Source: CAYOYK01 sp964408185
Lineage (GTDB): Bacteria; Bacillota; Clostridia; Christensenellales; Aristaeellaceae
NCBI GenBank assembly: GCA_964408185.1
Contig: CAYOYK010000030.1
Coordinates: 1 to 27,652 of the forward strand
Direction: 5' to 3'
DNA length: 27,652 nt
The notes below the pieces were generated by a model. The model ran no database searches. It had not been told where the DNA came from and saw nothing but the letters and a program-made list of their open reading frames with translations. Numbering within the stretch: position 1 is the first letter of the stretch; each line of letters begins with the position of its first letter. Of the stretch, positions 22,533 through 27,652 are shown one piece after another. Both the position numbers and the translations under genes were made by a program.

Positions 22533-24035
22533 TCAGATCATATATTGGATAACATCCGCCTCGCCAAGCTCCGGACTGCGATCGAAGGACTTGGCGATTT
22601 TCCCATCCCTGAGTACCAGAATCCGATCGCTCATGCCGATGAGCTCCGGCAGTTCCTCGGAAATCATGATGATGGCCTTGCCTTGGCTGCGAAGGTCCTC
22701 CATAATGCGGTAGATCGTTTCCTTCACGCCGATGTCAATGCCACGCGTCGGGCAGTCCAGGATAAACACGTTGGAGTTATTGCCCAGCCACTTGGCCAAC
22801 ACAACCTTCTGCTTGTTGCCGCCGGACAGCTCGCTGCACGCTTGGGACAAATCGCGCATCTTGACGCTCAGCTTGGCGCACCATGTGCTTGTCAGCTGCT
22901 TTTCGCTTGCGGGAGTAATGAAGAAGCCCAGCTTCTTCAGGTTGTTCAGGGACGGGAGGACAACGTTTTCCCGGACGCTCAATGTGATCAGCATGGATTC
23001 CGTGTCGCGGTTTTTTGACATAAAGCCAATGTGTGATGCAATCGCCTTGTGGGGGGAGGTGATCCGCCCATACCCCGGCGCGGTCACTTCGCCGTGCTCC
23101 GGCTTGGTCAAGCCAAAGGCCACCTTGCCCACCTCATGGATGCCGCAGTCCGACAAGCCGGCCAAGCCGAGGATCTCGCCCTCATGCAGCGAAAATGTGA
23201 TGTCCTTCAGAATCCCCGATGTGATATCCTTCAGTTCCAGCGCCACCGGCGCATCCGCAGGCACAGGATCGTAATCCCCGCGATAGAAATCGTCCACCAC
23301 TTCACGACCTACCATCAAGGCTTTCATCCGCGACTCGTCCATTTCGTTTTCGCCGAGCGTCGCAATGTATTTGCCGTCCCGCAGGATGGTGACGCAGTTG
23401 CAAACGCGGGCCAGCTCGTCAATATCGTGGGAGATAAAAATGATGGACTTTCCGGCCTCCTTCAGCTGCCGGATCAGCTCGTACAGGATGTCGCGTCCCT
23501 TCTGCGGAAGGGCCGTGGTGGTTTCATCCACAATAAAAAGCTCCGGGAGCTTGTAAAATGCACGCGCGATCTCCACCAGCTTCCGATCCTCGAAGGATAG
23601 GGTGCCCGTCATCGCGTCGGGCGCGATATCCGTTACGCCGATCTTTTTCAGCAGCGCCGCCGCGTCCGCCGACAGCTTGCGGCTGTTCAGGAGGCCGAAG
23701 CGGCAGTACTGATCCTCGCGTCCCGCAAAAATATTGGCCGCCACCGAGATGGTATTGATCGTTCCCTGCTCCTGCACAATCATGCTGACCCCGTGATTGC
23801 TTGCGTCAAAGCTGTCCGCCGGCTTATAGGGCTCCCCAAACAGGAACATTTCGCCCTCGTCCGCCTTGAGATTGCCGGAGATGATTGCGGATAGCGTTGA
23901 TTTGCCCGATCCGTTTTCGCCAATCAAGCCGTGCACTTCTCCGGGGTAGACGGTCAGAGACACCTTTTGCAACGCTTTTGTGGAAGTAAAGGACTTTGAT
24001 ATCTCCCTCACTTCGATCAAGGGGGTTCTTTCCAT
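22533..24035 (-). CDS. Sugar ABC transporter ATP-binding protein (RbsA/XylG type, two domains)
   Basis: 500 residues from ATG 24035. Two fused ATPase domains, the RbsA/XylG/MglA arrangement that energises monosaccharide import. The first domain has a full Walker A (GENGSGKST, 39-47), a divergent signature (LSFEDRKLVEIARA) and Walker B with Asp170-Glu171 and switch His203. The second has a degenerate Walker A region (LAGLSDCGIHEVGK, 291-304), a good signature (LSGGNKQK, 403-410) and a Walker B in which the catalytic Glu is replaced by Cys428 (FILDCPTRGIDIG). So only the first domain is likely to hydrolyse ATP efficiently. It is the first gene after the promoter at 24122-24150. The ribosome binding site (AAAGGG, about 12 nt upstream) is weak. 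Confidence 0.93.
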   Translation of the reverse strand: MERTPLIEVREISKSFTSTKALQKVSLTVYPGEVHGLIGENGSGKSTLSAIISGNLKADEGEMFLFGEPYKPADSFDASNHGVSMIVQEQGTINTISVAANIFAGREDQYCRFGLLNSRKLSADAAALLKKIGVTDIAPDAMTGTLSFEDRKLVEIARAFYKLPELFIVDETTTALPQKGRDILYELIRQLKEAGKSIIFISHDIDELARVCNCVTILRDGKYIATLGENEMDESRMKALMVGREVVDDFYRGDYDPVPADAPVALELKDITSGILKDITFSLHEGEILGLAGLSDCGIHEVGKVAFGLTKPEHGEVTAPGYGRITSPHKAIASHIGFMSKNRDTESMLITLSVRENVVLPSLNNLKKLGFFITPASEKQLTSTWCAKLSVKMRDLSQACSELSGGNKQKVVLAKWLGNNSNVFILDCPTRGIDIGVKETIYRIMEDLRSQGKAIIMISEELPELIGMSDRILVLRDGKIAKSFDRSPELGEADVIQYMI

Positions 24036-24094
24036 TCACACCACGACCCTTTCCCTGTCCTGCCGCTTTGCAGGGGTGTATATTTCGCGCTTAC

Positions 24095-24117
24095 GTTTCG
24101 CAACTAACTTGCGTTAC
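24095..24117. promoter_or_regulatory. Imperfect palindrome at the transporter transcription start, possible operator
   Basis: GTTTCGCAA-N5-TTGCGTTAC: 7 of 9 positions per arm pair, with a perfect CGCAA/TTGCG core. It overlaps the predicted transcription start near 24115, where a bound repressor would block transcription. The ROK protein of this locus is the natural candidate, but the link is inference. Confidence 0.45.
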
Positions 24118-24121
24118 TGAG

Positions 24122-24150
24122 ACTATAACATGCCGCCTTCTAAAAATCAA
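24122..24150 (-). promoter_or_regulatory. Promoter of the ABC transporter-GH31 operon
   Basis: Read on the - strand: TTGATT (24150-24145), 17 nt, TATAGT (24127-24122). The expected start near 24115 gives a leader of about 80 nt before the ATPase gene. It is the only good promoter seen upstream of the five genes running down to 17.27 kb. Confidence 0.75.
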
Positions 24151-24366
24151 TACTTTTGGGGAATATTTTTGTGTTGGAAAAACGGATGCACGTCAGGAAG
24201 CGCGCAAAACGGCCTAAAAGCTGTGTAAATCATCTCTTCCGAGTCCCTTGCGCAGAGCTTTGGCCGTACCATAACGGCCAAACAGCCGCACCTTGCTGGA
24301 GAAGTTGCCATGCGTTAGCGGGCCCGCCCAAATTGACAAACAAAAACAGCATTGGGCGGCCTTCAG

Positions 24367-24414
24367 AAACGCTGATGTAACCCGAAAACGCTGAAATAGC
24401 CCAAAAAACGCAGA
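24367..24414. repeat. Three direct repeats spaced about two helical turns
   Basis: AAACGCTGA at 24367-24375, AAACGCTGA at 24386-24394 and AAACGCAGA at 24406-24414. The starts are 19 and 20 bp apart, so all three face the same side of the helix. They lie between the tRNA-Leu terminator and the transporter promoter and are not explained by any gene. They are possibly binding sites of a cooperative DNA-binding protein. Confidence 0.6.
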
Positions 24415-24415
24415 C

Positions 24416-24460
24416 AAAACAAAGTATCCTTACAGGACCTTCAAATCCTATAAGGATACT
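24416..24460 (-). terminator. Terminator of the tRNA-Leu transcript
   Basis: AGTATCCTTA (24423-24432) and TAAGGATACT (24451-24460) pair perfectly. Pairing resumes after one mismatch with AGGA/TCCT. On the - strand the stem is followed by TTTGTTTTG. It lies 5 nt beyond the encoded CCA end of the tRNA. Confidence 0.85.
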
Positions 24461-24465
24461 CGGTA

Positions 24466-24549
24466 TGGTGCTGATGGCGGGACTTGAACCCGCAAGCCCA
24501 AGGGCGAGGCATTTTAAGTGCCTTGTGTATGCCGTTCCACCACATCAGC
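24466..24549 (-). tRNA. tRNA-Leu, anticodon UAA
   Basis: On the - strand an acceptor stem GCTGATG (24549-24543) pairs with CATCAGC before the A discriminator and an encoded CCA end (24468-24466). The anticodon stem AGGCA/TGCCT holds the loop CTTAAAA, giving anticodon TAA (UAA), which reads UUA leucine codons. The long variable arm (CGCCCTTGGGC) is the class II feature expected for tRNA-Leu, and the T-loop GGTTCAAGTCC is intact. It appears functional, with its own terminator. Confidence 0.95.
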
Positions 24550-24610
24550 TTGGCGGAGCTATTGTAGCATCCCGCAGGCGCAAAGTCAATCGCGCGGAGG
24601 GCTTGCGCGG

Positions 24611-25990
24611 TCAAATCGCGCGCTTGGTTTCCCACTCGTGCCCGCGGAACCGCAGCCCGAACGCAAAGGAGCGGGCCAGCCAGTCCATGCCCATGGCGAT
24701 CCAAACGCCAATCACCCCAAGGTTCAGCACAACGCCAAACAGCAGCGCCGAGCCCAGCCGGAATACGATCATCGAGGCGATACCGACGACCATGGTAAAC
24801 TTGGCGTCTCCGGCGGCGCGGATGCCGTTGGACAGGTTGAAGGACGTGGGGTGCAGCAGCGTGGCCATGACGTTGTGCATTAAAATGAGAATAAAGCTCA
24901 GGCGGGCGGTCTCCGCCGAAACGTTGTACAGGCTCAGGATGAGGGGGGTCGCCGCCAGCACCAGCAGCGTCAGCGCGCCCGTGGCGAGGTACGAGACCTT
25001 CATGAGCTTGCGCATGTACAGCCGCGCCTGCCCGTACTCGTTTGCGCCCACGCATTGGCCGATGACCGTCACGATGGCAAGGTTGACCGCGCTTACCACC
25101 ACAATGGCGATCATATCCACGCTGCCCGCGATGCCGTTGGCCGCAATTTGATCGGTACCGAACAGCGCCACAATGCTGGTCACCAGCACGCGGCCCAGCG
25201 CAAAAAGCCCGTTTTCAATGCCGTTGGGCACCGCGATCTTGAGAATACGCCTGCGGATATCCGCGTTGCCGTGGAGAACGTTCGCCCAGCTCACAGCCGC
25301 CGGATTGCTCTTGCGGAAGGCCAGCCCGGTCATCAGCAGCCCCGCCACCATGCGGGAGATCAGCGTCGGCACGGCCACGCCCGCAATGCCCGCCTTGAGC
25401 ACATACACGCCGATGGCGTTGCCGACAATGTTGATGGCGTTCATCAGCAGCGAGACGCGCATGGTCGCGCCCGTCTTTTCCATGGAGCGGAACAGCGCGG
25501 CGGACGAGTTGTACAGCCCGATGAAGGGGATGGAGAACGCCGTGATGAAAAAGTAGCTCGTGGCCGCGTCCATCACGTTTGGGTCGATGGAGCCAAACAG
25601 CAGCCGCAGGATGGCCTTGTGCAGCAGCACGCAGACCACCGTGACCCCGGCGGAAATCCAAAACGTCAGGGACACAAGCTGGCCCGCGGCCCGCCGCGCC
25701 TGCTCGCCCTGCCTGTTGCCAAGGTACTGCGCCACGATCACCGCGCCGCCCGTCGCCAGCGCCGTGAGCAACGTGATGATCAGATAGCTGACCATATCCA
25801 CCAGCGCCACGCCGGACAGCGCCTCCGCGCCGGAGATCGTCGCGCTGTCGGCTGCGGAGACCATCACCGTATCGGCGATGCCGACCAGCATCACCAGCAC
25901 CTGCTCCACCACCAGCGGGAGGATCAGCCTGCGGAGCGCCTGATTGGTAAACATCGGCGCGGAGGGACTCGCGAGGGTTTGCTGACTCAT
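24611..25990 (-). CDS. MATE family efflux transporter (pump 3)
   Basis: About 459 residues from ATG 25990, with GAGG 7 nt upstream; the longer frame to 26047 starts with a basic stretch that lacks a ribosome binding site. A twelve-helix MATE protein. The N-terminal half has LRRLILPLVVEQVLVMLVGIADTVMVS and ATGGAVIVAQYLGNRQGEQARRAAGQ, and the second half starts ILKIAVPNGIENGLFALGRV with VTVIGQCVGANEYGQAR. These are patterns of the group often annotated as NorM/DinF-like. It differs from both other MATE pumps in the window. It is followed downstream (on the - strand) by the tRNA-Leu gene. The substrate is unknown. Confidence 0.9.
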   Translation of the reverse strand: MSQQTLASPSAPMFTNQALRRLILPLVVEQVLVMLVGIADTVMVSAADSATISGAEALSGVALVDMVSYLIITLLTALATGGAVIVAQYLGNRQGEQARRAAGQLVSLTFWISAGVTVVCVLLHKAILRLLFGSIDPNVMDAATSYFFITAFSIPFIGLYNSSAALFRSMEKTGATMRVSLLMNAINIVGNAIGVYVLKAGIAGVAVPTLISRMVAGLLMTGLAFRKSNPAAVSWANVLHGNADIRRRILKIAVPNGIENGLFALGRVLVTSIVALFGTDQIAANGIAGSVDMIAIVVVSAVNLAIVTVIGQCVGANEYGQARLYMRKLMKVSYLATGALTLLVLAATPLILSLYNVSAETARLSFILILMHNVMATLLHPTSFNLSNGIRAAGDAKFTMVVGIASMIVFRLGSALLFGVVLNLGVIGVWIAMGMDWLARSFAFGLRFRGHEWETKRAI

Positions 25991-26064
25991 GGGCGGCCTC
26001 GTTTCTGCGCGCGGACGTAAGCGCCGCGTACAAGAACATTCTAGCACTTCAAGCTCACTTTAAG

Positions 26065-26580
26065 TCAAGCGTTTTTCGGGCGCGGAATGCGCGTGTAATA
26101 GTGCTCGTCGTCCTCATGGTGGATGTACGCGCCGTTGTTCCTCTGCACGCGCAGCGAGGCCGGGTTGCTCTTGTTGACGGACAGATACGCCTCGTCCTCC
26201 GATAGGAGCGGCCACGCCTTTTCCCGCGTCAGCGCCAGCCCGCGCGTGGCGTAGCCCCTGCCCCGATACGCCGGGCTCACGCCGTAGCCGATGTGCCCCG
26301 CCCCGTCGCGCAGCGCGTCATTCAGGCAGTGCCGCACGCGGAACAGCCCCACGATGCGATCCTCATCCCACAGGAAGAACGTGGTCTGCGGCACGTAGCC
26401 CGGCCGCAGGCCAAGGCCCGACGCGTAGCCGATCAGCCTCGGCAGCGTATCGCTGAAAAACGCCTCGCGGCTCACGCCGTGGTCCGGGTTGGTAAAGCCG
26501 TTTTCATCGGCGGGCAGGGCGGTCAGATAGGCGTACTCCGCGTCCGCGTCCGCCGGGTTGATCGGCTTGAGGTACAGCAT
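26065..26580 (-). CDS. GNAT family N-acetyltransferase
   Basis: 171 residues from ATG 26580, with AAAGGAGG 7 nt upstream; the open frame further upstream is not supported. It has the GNAT fold: the acetyl-CoA pyrophosphate loop appears as GHIGYGVSPAYRGRGYATRGLAL (RGRGYA), preceded by strand IVGLFRVRHCLND and followed by YLSVNKSNPASLRVQRNNGAY, a typical GNAT C-terminal helix and beta bulge. The substrate may be an amine, peptide or small metabolite and cannot be predicted. It lies 74 nt upstream of the MATE pump 3 start on the same strand and may be co-transcribed with it. Confidence 0.9.
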   Translation of the reverse strand: MLYLKPINPADADAEYAYLTALPADENGFTNPDHGVSREAFFSDTLPRLIGYASGLGLRPGYVPQTTFFLWDEDRIVGLFRVRHCLNDALRDGAGHIGYGVSPAYRGRGYATRGLALTREKAWPLLSEDEAYLSVNKSNPASLRVQRNNGAYIHHEDDEHYYTRIPRPKNA

Positions 26581-26813
26581 GGCAAGGCCTCCTTTGCGGT
26601 TTGGCAGATGATTCGGCGCGGGGGTGGGGAAGACCTGCTTGCCGACCGCGCTGCCACACGAGCCACGGCGGCGCAGCCGATAGCTCAAGCGGCCGAGTGC
26701 GATGGAGCGCTTCTCCCCGCGCAAAGAGCAGCGGCCCGTTTGGTCGCATATCGTTGCGACGGCTGAGGTTGCATTGCATAATGATGCGATGGCGGGCGAC
26801 TGGTCTGCACAAA

Positions 26814-26841
26814 CGCGGGAGAGGCCCCAGCCCCTCCCGCG
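26814..26841 (-). terminator. Probable terminator of the glutamate dehydrogenase gene
   Basis: CGCGGGAG (26814-26821) and CTCCCGCG (26834-26841) form a perfect 8-bp GC-rich stem 24 nt past the stop codon. On the - strand it is followed by TTTGTG, a weak T-tract. Confidence 0.55.
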
Positions 26842-26865
26842 CACTCCTATACGCTTGTTGCCCGA

Positions 26866-27405
26866 TCAGCAGCAGCCCTGCGCCATCATTGCGTCGGCCA
26901 CCTTGAGGAAGCCCGCGATGTTCGCGCCGACCACGTAGTTGGTGGGCTTGTCGCCGTACTCCTTGGCGGCGGCGGCGGCCTGCTCAAAGATGCCCTTCAT
27001 AATGCCCTTGAGCTTCTCGTCCACCTCGTCAAACGTCCAGCTCAGGCGCTGGCTGTTCTGGCTCATCTCCAGCGCGCTGGTGGCCACGCCGCCCGCGTTG
27101 GCGGCCTTGCCGGGGGCAAAGAGCACATCGGCGGCTTGCAGGGCCTTGGTGGCCTCCAGCGTGGTGGGCATGTTCGCGCCCTCGCCCACGGCAAAGCAGC
27201 CGCTTGCGATCAGCGCCTTCGCGCCGTCGAGATCCAGCTCGTTCTGGGTGGCGCAGGGCAGGGCAATATCGCACTGGATCGTCCAGATGCCCTTGCAGCC
27301 CTCGTGATACTCGCTGCCGGGCATGCGCGCCGCGTATTCCTTGATGCGGCCGCGCTCGACCTCTTTGATCTGCTTGACGACGGCAAGGTCGATCCCGTTC
27401 GCGTC
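26866..27405 (-). CDS. gdhA: NAD(P)-specific glutamate dehydrogenase, C-terminal part (partial)
   Basis: The last ~180 residues of a hexameric GdhA-type glutamate dehydrogenase, which interconverts glutamate and 2-oxoglutarate plus ammonia in the cytoplasm. Clear matches are NGIDLAVVKQIKEVERGRIKEY, DIALPCATQNELDLDGAKAL, GEGANMPTTLEA, APGKAANAGGVATSALEMSQN and a final NYVVGANIAGFLKVADAM. The catalytic N-terminal domain and most of the nucleotide-binding domain are missing. The open frame continues upstream without a stop into unrelated CorA-like sequence, so the gene is cut at about 27405-27440. That is most likely an assembly join rather than a real fusion. The family call is firm; the partial nature is certain within this window. 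Confidence 0.93.
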   Translation of the reverse strand, partial: DANGIDLAVVKQIKEVERGRIKEYAARMPGSEYHEGCKGIWTIQCDIALPCATQNELDLDGAKALIASGCFAVGEGANMPTTLEATKALQAADVLFAPGKAANAGGVATSALEMSQNSQRLSWTFDEVDEKLKGIMKGIFEQAAAAAKEYGDKPTNYVVGANIAGFLKVADAMMAQGCC

Positions 27406-27429
27406 GTTGTTCAGCACCTGGGCCGCGAA

Positions 27430-27652
27430 GGTGGGCCGGTGGCGTTGCAGCGCGCCCACGACCTCCCGCATCGGCAGCACGACGCGGCGCAAGGCCACGA
27501 GGTCTTTGCGGATCGAGTACACGCGCCGCGCGAAGTCGCGCCCGTGTGCCCGGTCGGCGAACAGTTCGTCCTCCAGATCCTCGATGACGTCATCGAGTTG
27601 CTGGATGGTGTCGAAGTGTCCGTCGACCACCGCGTCGAGCAGCCCGTGCACG
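27430..27652 (-). CDS. CorA-like Mg/Co transporter fragment at the contig end (probably foreign)
   Basis: The first ~70 residues of the last open frame (HGLLDAVVDGHFDTIQQLDD, then IEDLEDELFADR, then SIRKDLVALRRVVLPMREVVGAL) match the cytoplasmic helical region of CorA-family magnesium/cobalt channels, in the form usual in actinobacteria. The fragment lacks both the N-terminal domain (beyond the window) and the C-terminal membrane helices with the GMN motif. It runs directly into glutamate dehydrogenase sequence near 27405-27440. The sequence here is also more GC-rich and GTC/GAC-rich than its neighbours. The best explanation is a chimeric contig end. Confidence 0.75.

Larger units (their letters stand above)
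24036..24465. other. Noncoding region between the transporter operon and tRNA-Leu
   Basis: About 430 bases without a convincing gene. It holds the transporter promoter and a possible operator, two GC-rich inverted repeats without T-runs (TTTGGCCGT/ACGGCCAAA at 24259-24282; CCGCCCAA/TTGGGCGG at 24324-24359), three spaced direct repeats (24367-24414) and the tRNA terminator. Short open frames here lack ribosome binding sites and family similarity. Confidence 0.7.

Noticed and set aside
1..27652. CRISPR arrays, insertion sequences, phage or integron signals
   Set aside because: No regularly spaced long repeats, transposase or integrase motifs, or attachment-site duplications were seen next to the tRNA-Leu gene.

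Overview
The window is a chromosomal contig from a bacterium that looks like a GC-rich member of the Clostridia (Bacillota). The basis is strong GGAGG-type ribosome binding sites, TTGACA/TATAAT-type promoters, sugar catabolic operons of gut-clostridial type, and the protein families present. The family or genus cannot be fixed from sequence alone. There are no rRNA genes, CRISPR arrays, transposases or phage genes. The last ~240 bases appear to belong to a different, actinobacterium-like genome (see findings).

Layout. 1-1.7 kb: a MATE efflux pump on the + strand. 1.7-3.3 kb: two exported proteins on the - strand, a phosphodiester glycosidase-domain protein and a PepSY-like lipoprotein. 3.7-9.5 kb: a compact - strand operon, transcribed from a consensus promoter at 9.54-9.57 kb. 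Its order is split transketolase (N subunit, then C subunit), FGGY sugar kinase, fucose/arabinose-isomerase-family protein, LacI regulator. 9.8-11.8 kb: a divergent MarR regulator, a tandem-hairpin leader, a second MATE pump, and a remnant of a cytidylate-kinase-like gene. 11.9-24.0 kb: a second large - strand sugar locus. In transcription order it holds an ABC sugar transporter (ATPase, permease, binding protein, permease), a GH31 alpha-xylosidase/alpha-glucosidase, a ROK-family repressor, xylulokinase, a DUF4867 cupin-like protein and a second fucose/arabinose-isomerase-family protein, ending in a strong terminator. 24.0-24.5 kb: a noncoding stretch with the transporter promoter, three spaced direct repeats and a tRNA-Leu(UAA) with its terminator. 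24.6-26.6 kb: a third MATE pump and a GNAT acetyltransferase. 26.9-27.65 kb: the C-terminal part of glutamate dehydrogenase fused in frame to a CorA-like fragment at the contig edge.

How the genes may work together. The 11.9-24 kb locus looks like uptake of an alpha-xyloside (for example a xyloglucan-derived disaccharide), hydrolysis in the cytoplasm by GH31, isomerisation of the released pentose, and phosphorylation by XylB to xylulose 5-phosphate. No classical xylose isomerase (XylA) is present. The fucose-isomerase-like protein, with the uncharacterised DUF4867 protein coupled to xylB, is the obvious candidate for that step. The 3.7-9.5 kb operon has the logic isomerase -> ketose kinase -> two-subunit transketolase, the same logic as the known D-apiose/apulose-4-phosphate transketolase route. 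If that parallel holds, both loci would feed xylulose 5-phosphate into the pentose phosphate pathway, and both sugars occur in plant cell walls. The substrates are inferred, not shown by the sequence.
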